A stretch of DNA of 64,000 nucleotides from Shimia ponticola (GTDB taxonomy: Bacteria > Pseudomonadota > Alphaproteobacteria > Rhodobacterales > Rhodobacteraceae). The notes beneath the pieces are model-generated. The model searched no databases. It was not told where the DNA came from and was given only the letters and a program-made list of their open reading frames with translations. A program made the position numbers and the translations under genes. Every line of letters begins with the position of its first letter. Position 1 is the stretch's first letter. The stretch is from contig NZ_VCDK01000005.1 of NCBI RefSeq assembly GCF_007995215.1, positions 558,001 through 622,000 on the forward strand, read 5' to 3'. This document shows positions 8,223 to 17,499 of the stretch, in pieces.

Positions 8223-10342
8223 GCCGTGGCCCCCTTCAGCGTTCGGCCCTTCTTGGCGGCGATGATCAGCGGCACGCATTGCTTGGGGCTGTCATGGATG
8301 GTGACGCAGTCGAGGCATTCAAAGCACTCGGAGTAGTCGATTTTGCCATTTTGTTTGATTGCCGCGTATTTGCATTTCACCTTGCAAAGCTGGCAGGGTG
8401 ATCCGCATTCCTCGCGCCGCTCTATCCAATCGCGGCCGCGCAGCAGCCCGCCGATGGCCATCAGTGCGCCTAGGGGGCAGACGTAGCGGCAGAATCCTTT
8501 GAACAAAGTCATCGACAGGATCAGCCAGAAGGCGGCATAGGCGACATAATACCATTCGCGGACAAAGAACGTGGTGATAGCCGTTTTAAAAGGTTCAACC
8601 TCGGCGGCCTTATCCATGGCTGTTGGCGCGTAGACCGTGACCCCGACCAGAGCGGCAAGAACGACGTATTTCACCCATTTCAGACGAGCGTCCCACGCCG
8701 CAGAGGGTTCGATCTGCGGGATGCGCAGCAACCGGCCAAAATGGTTCGCGAACTCCTGCAACGCGCCAAAAGGGCAGAGCCAACCGCAGAAAAGACCCCG
8801 ACCCCACGCGACCAGACCGGCGATTGCGACGGCCCAGATGACAAGCGAAAACGGATCGTAGACAAGGAACGCATAGCTGCCGCTTGAAATTGCCGCCTGT
8901 AGTGTGGCCAGCGGCGTAACGATCGACAACTGCCCCTGTCCCCACCAGCCGATAAAGCCAGTCACAACGGCAAGCGTCACCAGTCGGATAGCGATAAAGT
9001 TCGGATGCGCGGCCAGCCGTCGCATTCCGAAGCCAAGGACAAGCACCAGCCCAGTCAAAAAGACGCCAAGGATGATCAGGTCGCTCAACCTGTTGCGGAT
9101 CGCATCGACCCATGGCGGCGCGGGTTCAATCACTTCGGCGCGCAAGTAGAACCGTTCATCCGTGCTGTGCTGCGCCTCTAGCGGGACGGACCCAACTTCG
9201 GGTTGGAACAGGCCGTGTTCGCGTGTCGCCTCAACCTTAAGCGTCCATTCCTGTGTGGGGTCGAACCCCAACCGCCTATCGGTGCGCAGGATCAAGGCCT
9301 GTCCGTAATCGACGGCATCGTGCAGTTCCCATGGAACGTCGTCATGCAATTCGATGATCAGGTCCGCGTCGCGCATGGACACCGGAAACCCACCCTGTTC
9401 GGCACTGATCCAGTCGGGTGCCGTGTTGCGGACGAATTCCTCTGACACCAATCCATGACGGCCTGTATCGACAACAAGGATCGGCTCGTCGCTGGGCGAG
9501 ATTTCGAGAAAATCCTGAAGCTCTTCATAACCATCGTCGGACAGGACCGCCTGCGCAACCGACGGCGCCCCAAGATCGACGACCCAAAGGTCCAGATAGG
9601 TGCCGTCTGGGTCTTCGGTCGCTTCTGGGTCGTCGTCTTCCCAGATGGTGTCGGTGAAGGCGGCATTTATCTGGGCGTTCGTCCAAGTCTTGCGTTTGAC
9701 AATTCCGTCCGCGACGAGCGCGTCCCAATCCAGGTCCTCGGCATAGTCACGGTTTGGGTAGGCGGGCGGTCCCACGGACACACCGCCCATCTTTTCACGG
9801 GCGACCTGAAGTGCAGCAGCAAGGATGCTCTCGTGGGCAATGCGGACAGATGCCGTCGCCTTGGTTACACCATCTAGATAGACCAGAGCCGATGAGTCCG
9901 ATCCGCCGCCATAGGGTGAGCCGACGACCAGGCTGTCGCCGATGCTGTGCCCCTGGTACTGTTCAAAAAAGGCGTGGAAGGGGGCCTGTCCCAGCCCGCT
10001 GACAAAGATCGGTTCGTTATGGTCGATCAACTGGACGTCCAGAAATCGGCCTTCGAGGTCGAGAACAACAAGCACGTTGATCGGCGCGCCGGAAAACCCG
10101 GGCAAGGGTGCCATGGGCAATGTCTCGAACACGTAACCAACATGGCCGCCGCCAGAGTTCAGAAGCTGATAAACGCCTTTGTCATTGACGGGCTCGCCCA
10201 GTTCCATCGGGGCAAATATCCGTTCAGCGATGGCCTCACGCGGGGAAGGTTCGGCCCACAGAACAGGGGCCGTCAGCAGGCTGATCACAAGAGCAGCAGC
10301 CCAAAGTCGGAACGAGGCAAGACAAGCCATTCCCGCGACCAT
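8219..10342 (-). CDS. NosR/NirI-family membrane flavo-iron-sulfur protein
   Basis: About 707 aa from ATG 10342; a TTG at 10366 and an ATG at 10330 are alternatives. Order: signal segment (LWAAALVISLLTAPVLWA); periplasmic FMN-binding domain with the attachment motif DGVTKATAS near residue 160; a long periplasmic linker; several membrane helices from about residue 430; two NapH-like motifs CGWLCPFGALQ and CRYVCPLGAL; and a C-terminal ferredoxin-like part with two cysteine clusters (CGSPCQLCKVKC and CFECLDC). The family transfers electrons from quinol or ferredoxin across the membrane and supports N2O reductase in denitrifiers. No nosZ, nosD or nosF is here; the neighbours are PQQ alcohol-oxidation genes, so a different electron partner is likely. 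It is coupled to ApbE downstream. Confidence 0.9.
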   Translation of the reverse strand: MVAGMACLASFRLWAAALVISLLTAPVLWAEPSPREAIAERIFAPMELGEPVNDKGVYQLLNSGGGHVGYVFETLPMAPLPGFSGAPINVLVVLDLEGRFLDVQLIDHNEPIFVSGLGQAPFHAFFEQYQGHSIGDSLVVGSPYGGGSDSSALVYLDGVTKATASVRIAHESILAAALQVAREKMGGVSVGPPAYPNRDYAEDLDWDALVADGIVKRKTWTNAQINAAFTDTIWEDDDPEATEDPDGTYLDLWVVDLGAPSVAQAVLSDDGYEELQDFLEISPSDEPILVVDTGRHGLVSEEFVRNTAPDWISAEQGGFPVSMRDADLIIELHDDVPWELHDAVDYGQALILRTDRRLGFDPTQEWTLKVEATREHGLFQPEVGSVPLEAQHSTDERFYLRAEVIEPAPPWVDAIRNRLSDLIILGVFLTGLVLVLGFGMRRLAAHPNFIAIRLVTLAVVTGFIGWWGQGQLSIVTPLATLQAAISSGSYAFLVYDPFSLVIWAVAIAGLVAWGRGLFCGWLCPFGALQEFANHFGRLLRIPQIEPSAAWDARLKWVKYVVLAALVGVTVYAPTAMDKAAEVEPFKTAITTFFVREWYYVAYAAFWLILSMTLFKGFCRYVCPLGALMAIGGLLRGRDWIERREECGSPCQLCKVKCKYAAIKQNGKIDYSECFECLDCVTIHDSPKQCVPLIIAAKKGRTLKGATA

Positions 10343-10368
10343 AATTGAGCGGCTGTTTGCGCCCAAAT

Positions 10369-10380
10369 GCGACTAAGGTC
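10369..10380. promoter_or_regulatory. candidate regulon operator in the NosR-like/ABC-permease divergent promoter
   Basis: GCGACTAAGGTC, identical to the 12-mer at 24761-24772. It overlaps a perfect 14-bp palindrome, AGGTCT-TG-AGACCT (10376-10389). A TAGG-containing -10-like hexamer (GATAGG) begins 24 bases after GGTCT toward the permease gene. Part of a motif recurring across the PQQ region. Confidence 0.5.
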
Positions 10381-10419
10381 TTGAGACCTATGCGCCCGGC
10401 GCTGGGATAGGTTTCCGAG

Positions 10420-11175
10420 ATGACAGATCGGTTTCCCGTCATCCTGACATCGCTGCTTGGATTGATCGCCGTGTGGTGGGCCGCAGCTGTGGCTACGGCT
10501 GACCCGAGCGTTTTGCCGACGCCAGCGGAAGTCGCTTCGATTTTTTGGGAAGAGGCCAGCCAAGGGCCGATGCTTGAACATATCGCGGCCACCATGATGC
10601 GCGTCGCGGCGGCGTTCACGCTGGCTATGGGGATTGGTGTCGTGCTGGGCTATGCGCTGGGGCGGATGCCCAAACTGGACTTGTGGCTGGGGCCGTGGGT
10701 TGCGGTGTTCTTGAATATTCCGGCCCTTGTGGTGATCGTGCTTTGTTACCTTTGGATCGGCTTGAATGAGGTCGCGGCGATCACGGCGGTTGCCGTTAAC
10801 AAAACCGCCATGGTCGCTGTGACGGTGCGCGAGGGCGTGCAGGCATTGGATAAACGGTTGCGCGATATGGGGCAGGTCTTTGGACTGTCACCCATGGCGC
10901 GGATGTATCACGTGACCTTGCCGCAGCTATGGCCCTATCTTGCGTCGTCGATGCGCAATGGATTGGCCATCATCTGGAAAATCGTTCTGGTGGTCGAATT
11001 CCTTGGCCGATCAAACGGCGTGGGGTTTCAGATCCACCTGTATTTTCAGCTGTTTGAGACCGGCTATGTGCTGGCCTACGCCTTGGCATTCGTCGCGTTG
11101 ATGCTGATGCTGGAATACGCGCTTTTGGCACCGTGGGAGCGGCGCGCGACCGCGTGGCGGCGGTTGGCCACCTAA
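10420..11175 (+). CDS. ABC transporter permease, NitT/TauT (nitrate/sulfonate) type
   Basis: 251 aa with about six membrane helices and the EAA-type cytoplasmic loop around DMGQVFGLSPMARMYHVTLP (residues 147-166), as in SsuC/TauC-like permeases. Its partners appear to be the periplasmic binding protein at 18121 and the ATPase at 19095, both of the same family and both on this strand, but separated from it by about 7 kb of regulator and dehydrogenase genes. The substrate is unknown; the setting suggests something needed for, or produced by, PQQ-dependent alcohol oxidation. It converges on and overlaps the hybrid kinase stop by 4 bases. Confidence 0.87.
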   Translation: MTDRFPVILTSLLGLIAVWWAAAVATADPSVLPTPAEVASIFWEEASQGPMLEHIAATMMRVAAAFTLAMGIGVVLGYALGRMPKLDLWLGPWVAVFLNIPALVVIVLCYLWIGLNEVAAITAVAVNKTAMVAVTVREGVQALDKRLRDMGQVFGLSPMARMYHVTLPQLWPYLASSMRNGLAIIWKIVLVVEFLGRSNGVGFQIHLYFQLFETGYVLAYALAFVALMLMLEYALLAPWERRATAWRRLAT

Positions 11176-13403
11176 ACGGGTTGCTGACCAGCGATCATCG
11201 CCTTGGCAGACGCATCCTCAAGGAACCGGCGCAGACGGGTCAGGTCCAAGGGCTTTGGCAGAAGTGGCACCCCGATCTCATTGCAGGACGCAACCATTTC
11301 GTCGCCACGGTCCGCCGATATGATGAGCGCGGGTAGGTTGTGAAACTGCGACCTAAGGTAAACGCACAGATCCAGACCGGTCATGCCATCGCCCAGATGG
11401 TTGTCGAGCAAAATGCAGTCTGGGACCAGTTCGACCTCTTCCAGGAGTGCGATCGCGCTTTCGCCGCTTTCGCTGTGGATGATGTGCGCGCCCCAACCTT
11501 CGACGTTAAGAGTGATCGCCTTTGCCACATCCGGATCGTTTTCAACAAGAAGGACGATCAACCCCTCAAGAGGAGAGGTGGTATTAGACATTGGGAAAAC
11601 GATGTCATCCGCTGGAATAAATGCGGGGGCTTTGGTCTCCATCGTGATTGAGAAACACGACCCCTGACCCGGCGCGGACTGAAGCGACAGATCATGTCCC
11701 AATTGCCGACAGGCCCGCTCCACGATGGCCAACCCAAGTCCAAGCCCGTCGGACCCGGCCCCAAGGCGCGAGACCTGCGCGAATTCTTGAAACACCTTTT
11801 CCTGATCATCGTTGGCAATGCCGACGCCAGTATCGTGCACCTCGATCCGAACCTGATCGCGCAAACGACGCACGCCAAACACAATCCGCCCTGAGGGCGT
11901 GTAACGGATCGCATTTGACAGAAGGTTCTGCAGGATACGCCGCAGAAAAACCGGGTCAGACACGACGTGAAGACCCGAAGGGACGACGCGCAACTCAAGG
12001 GATTTTTCCGCTGCCGCCGGCGCCATTTCGCTGGCCAGCGACCGCATCAACGGACCAAGAGCCACCGGTTGCACGTCCATCGTCGCCTGGCCAACATCAA
12101 GCCGCGAGATGTCCAGCAACGCTTCGATGATGCTTTCAACACTGGCCAAGGCGCTGACGGCCTTGTCCGCGATATCGCGCGAGGTCGGGTCCTGAATGCG
12201 ATCTTCCAGTGAGGCGACAAAAAGCTTGGCCGCCGAGAGAGGTTGCAGAAGGTCGTGGCTGGCGGCGGCCACAAAGCGGGTTTTGGACACGTTGGCGCGG
12301 CGCGCCTCGGAAAGAGCTTCGCCCAACTCTTCGGTTCGTGAGGCGACACGGCGTTCGAGTTGCGTGTTCAGGGTGTGGAGCGCCTGCGTCGCCAGACGTT
12401 CTGGCGTGATATCCGTGAATGAGATCACAAAGCCGCGGTCCGGCATTTCCTGTGCAAAGACGGTGTAAACCTGATGGGTGCCGCGCGTGACCTCAAAGTT
12501 CAAAGGGCGGCGTCCGGCGCGTCGGTCGGCCCATGATTGCAGCATGCTTCTGCTAAAGCTGCTGGCGAATTTCATTTCCTTCACAAGGATCCGGAGGATA
12601 TCGCCAAAGGGCATGCCAATCAGGCCTTCATCACTGGGCAGATCGATCAGATCTTCCATTCGGCGATTCCAGCCGACGAGCGCTCCGGCGCGGTCAAAGA
12701 TGCAGACGCCTTGCGGCAAGTGATCCAAGGTTGCCCGCACCATGCGGGCCTGACGATCCACCAGCTTTTCCCGCTCGCGCCGCTCTTCGCGCATGATCTC
12801 GGTAACATCCGTCTGCAGAATGACGGTTCCGCCGGTTTTGGTGCGGTGCTCAGACACCTGCAGCCAGCGGTCCCACATCAGTTCGACGTTAAAGACAACA
12901 TGGCTGCGGTTGTGGTGGCGCAGGCGCCTTGCGGCCCAGTCGGACGGCCCGGTTTCATCCGGCAAAGACAGAAATCGCGATTCACTGATCAGTTCGACAT
13001 ATTCAACAAAGCTCAGCCCTTCGGTCAGGTAATCTGAGATGTCGTGCAGGTCTTTGCAGAAGCGGCTGTTGTGGAGCACGAGTTTATCGTTCGTATCAAA
13101 CAGCGCGAAGCCCTCGTTGACCGTTTCGATGGCCTCGGACAGGTGAGATTGCGCGACCTCGGTTTCACGGTTAGCGTGCGCGAGCCGGGCGTTGCTGTCA
13201 TTCAGCAGATCAAGGGTGCGTTCCAGATCAATGGTCCGCTGTCGGACCTGACCTTCGAGCATGGCGGCCCGTTCGAAATGAGCATAAGCGGTGCCGTTGG
13301 CATCCGTGGTCTGCTCGACGCGCCGCATCAGCGCGTCGGTGATGCGCATCAGCTTGGCATTCTGGCGTTCAACGGTATCGCCTTCGCGCAAAAGGTCATG
13401 CAT
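11172..13403 (-). CDS. hybrid PAS sensor histidine kinase with C-terminal receiver
   Basis: 743 aa. Order: N-terminal coiled coil (about 1-100); PAS-like domain near EAIETVNEGFALFDTNDKLV; second PAS near LDHLPQGVCIFDRAGALVGW; a coiled linker; HisKA with phospho-acceptor His in FVAAASHDLLQPLSAAKL; HATPase with N-box NLLSNAIRYT and G-box DTGVGI/GLGLGLAI; then a receiver domain with its Asp in CILLDNHLGD. No membrane segment is seen, so it is a cytoplasmic sensor. This architecture resembles P. aeruginosa ErcS' (ethanol oxidation control), which also sits beside a FIST protein. It is the last gene of an apparent regulator-FIST-kinase operon. Confidence 0.92.
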   Translation of the reverse strand: MHDLLREGDTVERQNAKLMRITDALMRRVEQTTDANGTAYAHFERAAMLEGQVRQRTIDLERTLDLLNDSNARLAHANRETEVAQSHLSEAIETVNEGFALFDTNDKLVLHNSRFCKDLHDISDYLTEGLSFVEYVELISESRFLSLPDETGPSDWAARRLRHHNRSHVVFNVELMWDRWLQVSEHRTKTGGTVILQTDVTEIMREERREREKLVDRQARMVRATLDHLPQGVCIFDRAGALVGWNRRMEDLIDLPSDEGLIGMPFGDILRILVKEMKFASSFSRSMLQSWADRRAGRRPLNFEVTRGTHQVYTVFAQEMPDRGFVISFTDITPERLATQALHTLNTQLERRVASRTEELGEALSEARRANVSKTRFVAAASHDLLQPLSAAKLFVASLEDRIQDPTSRDIADKAVSALASVESIIEALLDISRLDVGQATMDVQPVALGPLMRSLASEMAPAAAEKSLELRVVPSGLHVVSDPVFLRRILQNLLSNAIRYTPSGRIVFGVRRLRDQVRIEVHDTGVGIANDDQEKVFQEFAQVSRLGAGSDGLGLGLAIVERACRQLGHDLSLQSAPGQGSCFSITMETKAPAFIPADDIVFPMSNTTSPLEGLIVLLVENDPDVAKAITLNVEGWGAHIIHSESGESAIALLEEVELVPDCILLDNHLGDGMTGLDLCVYLRSQFHNLPALIISADRGDEMVASCNEIGVPLLPKPLDLTRLRRFLEDASAKAMIAGQQPV

Positions 13404-13409
13404 AGCGCC

Positions 13410-14591
13410 TTACCCCGCGCTCTGTGTTGGCGGAAAGATCGCCACGCCCGTCATCGTGTGGTTCACGTGCATCGGGCCGATTTGTTCGCCATAGGTCGAA
13501 AACCCGAGGACCCGGTGTTTTTCCAGAATGCGGCTGACGGCACCGAAGGATTGTGTTTGCTCGGCTTCGATCCGGCGCAGGATACAGTCGCACCCAAGTA
13601 TATCGGGGGCGGCGCGGCCTTTGGCTAATTCTGCGAATTTCTGATCCAGATGGGTGGGCATGTTCATGGCGCTTGCCACGGTCAGGACCATGCCCTCGTC
13701 GATGGCCGAGAAAAACACCAACTCGCCCTTGCTGTTCACGCGCTGGATTGCGCGAACATGATGTTCGTCGCCAAGCCGCACCACAACGGGATGCGCGGCA
13801 AAGGTGAATTCATTCAATTGCGCCGGGTCTTTGCCCACCAGACGTGCAAATTCTGCCGCAGCGGGTTCTGCATTGATTTCTTTCACGATGCGCTGGTCCG
13901 GATCTGCGCCGGTAACGACCATGCGCCTTTGCGTCGGCTCCATATGATCAAGCGAGAAAACACGGACCTCGCAATGCGAGACAACCAAGGTCAGCACGGC
14001 AGCATTGCGCATAACCCGACCATTCGCCGCGACGAGGGTTTTGGTGAAACGGACACCGTCACCCGCCGAACCACCAAAGATTTTGAAATTGCCCAGCGTC
14101 GGCGCGAGGGCGCTGACCAAAAGGTCTTCCTTGAGCGACAGGCCATCGACCATGAGGAAAGCAAAGCCATTGGGTTTGTCGGGATTTGCCGACGATAGCG
14201 CCACACGGCCTTGGACAACGCGGTCGAGGTCCTGTGTCAGCCCGCTGCCGCCGAGGTTTTCGATCACCTGTATTCGGGTGGCGAAATGCGTGCGTGGTAA
14301 CCCGATAGCAAGGATATGATTGTCAATGTAACCGGTGTGGCCAATCTCCCCGGCTGTCGTGCAGGCCACGACAGGTGTAGGTGCCAGCGCAGCGGACACT
14401 TGTTCCACCACTGAAGAGAAATCTGCATCAGCGCTGACGAATAGGAACAGCTGCGCCAGTGCGCATCCATCGAATGCGCGCGCGATTTGCCCGACGGGGT
14501 CGTCAGCATGGATCGGCACCTGCGCCGACAGTAGTGTATTGCCATGCCGCAACACGTCCCCTTGCGGAATGGGACGGAAAGTGTGCGTCAA
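13410..14591 (-). CDS. FIST-domain signal transduction protein
   Basis: 393 aa. FIST-N features include the early VEQVSAALAPTPVVACTTAGEIG region and FLMVDGLSLKEDLLVSAL; a FIST-C part follows, with LGCDCILRRIEAEQTQ near residue 340 and GFSTYGEQIGPMHVNHTMTG at the end. FIST proteins are predicted small-ligand sensors that work with two-component systems. The gene sits 6 bases before the hybrid kinase start and 24 bases after the response regulator, so the three are probably one operon and one pathway. The ligand is unknown. Confidence 0.9.
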   Translation of the reverse strand: MTHTFRPIPQGDVLRHGNTLLSAQVPIHADDPVGQIARAFDGCALAQLFLFVSADADFSSVVEQVSAALAPTPVVACTTAGEIGHTGYIDNHILAIGLPRTHFATRIQVIENLGGSGLTQDLDRVVQGRVALSSANPDKPNGFAFLMVDGLSLKEDLLVSALAPTLGNFKIFGGSAGDGVRFTKTLVAANGRVMRNAAVLTLVVSHCEVRVFSLDHMEPTQRRMVVTGADPDQRIVKEINAEPAAAEFARLVGKDPAQLNEFTFAAHPVVVRLGDEHHVRAIQRVNSKGELVFFSAIDEGMVLTVASAMNMPTHLDQKFAELAKGRAAPDILGCDCILRRIEAEQTQSFGAVSRILEKHRVLGFSTYGEQIGPMHVNHTMTGVAIFPPTQSAG

Positions 14592-14615
14592 ATGGTGAAC
14601 TCCTCAACCTGCAGC

Positions 14616-15326
14616 TTAGCTGGAGGAATCGGATTCTGGCAAGATACTTGCGAACTTAGCGTCCTGAGCGACCAAAACGGCCTGTGTGCGGCTTTGGACG
14701 CCCAGCTTTCGCATGATGGATGTGACATGCGCCTTGACCGTCGTTTCCGCGATGGAGAGCTCGTAGGCGATTTGTTTGTTCAGCTTGCCGTCGCAAATCA
14801 ATTCGAGGATTCGCGACTGCTGTTGGGTCAGCGATGACAGCTTCCGGACCGCTTCTCCATGCGTTGTGGGGACGTCTGTAGCCACGAAGTTTTCGGGCAC
14901 AAAGATGCGACCGTCCTTGATCGAATCGATGGCTGTCTTGAACACGGCGCGCGGTGAATGCTTTGGCACATACCCCGCAGCACCGGCCTGCATCGCGGTT
15001 GCCACAACGCGATTGTCGGTCAGCGAGCTTACGACGATGACAGGCGCCGGGTCGACGCGATTCACCATGCGGATCAGACCATTCAATCCGGTGACATCCG
15101 GCAGGTTCAGATCCAGAACCACCAGCGCTGGCGCACCATGCTCTTCAATCACGGCCAGGCCGTCCGCAAGGCTGGCCCCGGTGCGCACATCCGAAAAGTT
15201 AGCGATCGAACGCAGGGTCAGCTCCAGCGCGTCGCAAAACAGCGGGTGGTCGTCGACAATCAGTACCCAGCCATCGGCCACGAGTTCGAAATGAGGAGCA
15301 GGTCTGGTGTCAGTCGTCGCATTCAT
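14616..15326 (-). CDS. NarL/FixJ-type (LuxR HTH) response regulator
   Basis: 236 aa from ATG 15326. The receiver domain spans about residues 19-135: WVLIVDDHPLFCDALEL with acidic residues, phospho-Asp in LVVLDLNLPD, and Lys in GYVPKHS. The LuxR-type HTH follows from about residue 168 (LTQQQSRILELICDGKLNKQ, then IAETTVKAHVTSIMRKLGV). In Pseudomonas, regulators of this class (AgmR/ErbR/ExaE) control PQQ ethanol dehydrogenase genes, and this one lies immediately beside the dehydrogenase gene. It is the natural candidate to bind the repeated GACCWTAGTCG motif of this region; that link is inference. Confidence 0.92.
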   Translation of the reverse strand: MNATTDTRPAPHFELVADGWVLIVDDHPLFCDALELTLRSIANFSDVRTGASLADGLAVIEEHGAPALVVLDLNLPDVTGLNGLIRMVNRVDPAPVIVVSSLTDNRVVATAMQAGAAGYVPKHSPRAVFKTAIDSIKDGRIFVPENFVATDVPTTHGEAVRKLSSLTQQQSRILELICDGKLNKQIAYELSIAETTVKAHVTSIMRKLGVQSRTQAVLVAQDAKFASILPESDSSS

Positions 15327-15451
15327 GGGATTACCATAGGCTGCAGAAGCGGGCGCGTCCCTAAGCCTTAAGTCGCATGATATTTGACACATTATAGTCA
15401 GGCAATCTGGGCAGGTCCGACATCAGGATCGGTTGCGTGCCGAAACGAAAA

Positions 15452-15479
15452 CGGCGCGCCCGGTTTCCCGGACGCGCCG
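15452..15479 (-). terminator. rho-independent terminator after the PQQ dehydrogenase gene
   Basis: An 11-bp stem GGCGCGCCCGG/CCGGACGCGCC with one mismatch and a 4-base loop. Read on the minus strand it is followed by GTTTTCGTTT. It begins about 20 bases downstream of the dehydrogenase stop codon and separates that gene from the response regulator gene. Confidence 0.8.
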
Positions 15480-15500
15480 CTTATAGCTTGCGCCTTTGGC

Positions 15501-17273
15501 TTAGTTGGCAGAGGCCAGCTGACGTGGCAGCTTGAACGTCCAGAGGGTACCACCCTGGTTCAGGTAGTTCACCTTCTTGGCCACTTCACCACCCCAGAGC
15601 GGAACCGCGCCGCCCCAGCCCGAGATGACCGAGACATACTGTTCGCCGTCCTGTTCCCATGTCACAGGCTGACCAACGATGCCTGAACCTGTCTGGAACG
15701 ACCACAATTCTTCACCGGTGGTGTCATCCAGTGCGATGAACTTGCCCTCTGGCGTGCCAAAGAACACGAGGCCGCCAGCGGTCGTCATCACACCCGACCA
15801 CAGTGGGGCGTCGTTCTTGTACTCCCACCGGATTTCGCCGGTGTCGGGGTCCATCGCCTTCAGGCTGCCGATGTGGTCTTCGTAGTTAGGCTTGATGGTA
15901 AAGCCCGACCCCAGATAGGCTGCGCCTTTCTTGTAGGTGATCGGCTCGTTCCAGATATCCATGCCCCATTCGTTGGATGGGATGTAGAAGTTGCCGGTTT
16001 TCTGGCTGAACGCCATTGGCATCCAGTTCTTGCCGCCGAGGAACGAAGGCGATGCAAAGACGATTTCGCCTTTCTTGCCGTCTGCGGAGTCCGCCGGGTT
16101 ACCCGGGCGGTTTTCTTCTACAAAGATCGGACGCCCGTTTTCGTCGAGACCTTCGGCCCAGCTGATGTCTTTGACAAATGGAACACCACGCACAAAGTCA
16201 CCGTCTTCGGCGTTCAGAACATAGAAGAAGCCGTTGCGGTCAGCGGTTGCGAGGCGCGCGTTGCCGTCACGGTCGTTATAGGCGACGACTTCGTTCACAC
16301 CGTCATAGTCCCAGCCTTCGCGAGGCGTCGTCTGGAAGTGCCACTTGATTTCACCCGTTGCGGTGTCGAGACCCAGACGCGAAGCGGCATAGAGGTTGTC
16401 GCCCGAGTTGTCGTCCAGTGGCTGACCCGCGTTGCGCAGGTGGCTGTTCCAAGGGGCAGGGTTACCCGCGCCAAAGATCAGCGTGTCGGTGCGCGCGTCA
16501 TAGGAGCCGCCCAACCATGTTGCGCCGCCGCCGGTTTTCCACATGTCGCCGGGCCAGGTGGCATTCAGCGTGCCGGTCATGGTCGATGGTTCGCCGTTCA
16601 GCTCACCCATGTGGCCTTCGATCACGGGGCGTTTCCAGACCAGTTCACCGGTTTCCGCGTCGCGCGCTTCAACGGCGCCCACGATGCCGAATTCGCCGCC
16701 GGAGTTACCGGTGACAACGAGACCGTTCACGATCAGCGGTGCAGCGGTGTAGCTGTAGCCTGCTTTGTAGTCGTCGATCTTCTTGCGCCAGACGACGTCA
16801 CCGGTTTTCGCGTCAAGCGCGACGATGCGGGCGTCGAGCGTGCCAAAGTAAACCTTGTCGCCATAAAGCGCCGCGCCGCGGTTAATCACGTCACAGCAAG
16901 GCAGGATGCCTTCAGGCAGACGCGCGTCGTATTGCCAAAGCTCTTCACCGGTTTTGACGTCGATCGCATAAAGACGCGAATACGACCCGGTGATGTACAT
17001 GATCCCGTCATGGACAAGCGGCTGCGTTTCCTGACCGCGCTGCTTCTCACCACCCAGCGAGAACGCCCAGACCGGGAACAGGTTGTCCACGTTTTCGGTG
17101 TTGAGTGTGTCCAGCGGCGAATACCGCTGCAGGTGACGGCCCATACCGTTCGTCAGAATGTCGGATGTGCTTGCTTGGTCATTGGCCAGCATCTCTTCGG
17201 TGACACCAGCGGCTTCGACCTGCGTCGACGTCACCAAGAGAGCCGCTATGGCAGCGGTCAAAAAGCGATTCAT
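15501..17273 (-). CDS. PQQ-dependent alcohol dehydrogenase, lanthanide-type (PedH/ExaF-like)
   Basis: 590 aa from ATG 17273; the first 21 residues ([20 protein letters not shown], ending at AA) form a signal peptide, so it is periplasmic. Eight-bladed quinoprotein propeller features: the adjacent cysteine pair C126-C127 (LPCCDV), metal ligand E194 (GGEFG), N271 (GAGNPAPWN), and catalytic D322 followed by D324 in WDYDGVNE. The extra Asp two residues after the catalytic Asp marks lanthanide-dependent enzymes (XoxF, ExaF, PedH); calcium enzymes have Ala or Ser there. The [10 protein letters not shown] segment resembles PedH/ExaF rather than XoxF, so ethanol and other primary alcohols are likely substrates; methanol cannot be excluded. 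Electrons probably go to the PedF cytochrome at 24881. Confidence 0.93.
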   Translation of the reverse strand: MNRFLTAAIAALLVTSTQVEAAGVTEEMLANDQASTSDILTNGMGRHLQRYSPLDTLNTENVDNLFPVWAFSLGGEKQRGQETQPLVHDGIMYITGSYSRLYAIDVKTGEELWQYDARLPEGILPCCDVINRGAALYGDKVYFGTLDARIVALDAKTGDVVWRKKIDDYKAGYSYTAAPLIVNGLVVTGNSGGEFGIVGAVEARDAETGELVWKRPVIEGHMGELNGEPSTMTGTLNATWPGDMWKTGGGATWLGGSYDARTDTLIFGAGNPAPWNSHLRNAGQPLDDNSGDNLYAASRLGLDTATGEIKWHFQTTPREGWDYDGVNEVVAYNDRDGNARLATADRNGFFYVLNAEDGDFVRGVPFVKDISWAEGLDENGRPIFVEENRPGNPADSADGKKGEIVFASPSFLGGKNWMPMAFSQKTGNFYIPSNEWGMDIWNEPITYKKGAAYLGSGFTIKPNYEDHIGSLKAMDPDTGEIRWEYKNDAPLWSGVMTTAGGLVFFGTPEGKFIALDDTTGEELWSFQTGSGIVGQPVTWEQDGEQYVSVISGWGGAVPLWGGEVAKKVNYLNQGGTLWTFKLPRQLASAN

Positions 17274-17434
17274 ATTATCCCTCCCATTCGGGTTTGTGTG
17301 GCGGGCACGCATCCTCCTGGCGCACCGCTGCCCATGCGACATTATCGGTGTGTTCGCGGGCTCTGGGGTATGCGCCTTTGGTCTTACGACCCTGGGGGCA
17401 GTCACGCTTTAGCCTGCTCACGGCGGTGTGAGAC

Positions 17435-17447
17435 GCGACCATAGTCG
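17435..17447. promoter_or_regulatory. candidate regulon operator in the dehydrogenase divergent promoter
   Basis: GCGACCATAGTCG, a near-palindrome (CGAC-CATA-GTCG). Toward the dehydrogenase (minus strand) it reads CTATGGTCG, and exactly 24 bases after GGTCG stands a TAAAGC hexamer (17411-17406) as a possible -10. The 18057 site has the same 24-base spacing. Confidence 0.55.
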
Positions 17448-17499
17448 ATAATCGGCCCTCGGAAGCGGTGTGCTACTCCGACCAAAGGAGGAGAGGTTT

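Noticed and set aside
8219-10342. Denitrification (N2O reduction) locus
   Set aside because: Only the NosR-like and ApbE genes are present; there is no nosZ, nosD, nosF, nosY or nosL in the window.
15501-17273. Assignment as XoxF methanol dehydrogenase
   Set aside because: The [10 protein letters not shown] region is closer to PedH/ExaF than to the GDNKW pattern of XoxF, although the lanthanide Asp is shared.
15873-17444. Large 523-codon open frame opposite the PQQ dehydrogenase
   Set aside because: No family features; it is the complementary shadow of the dehydrogenase, common in GC-rich DNA.
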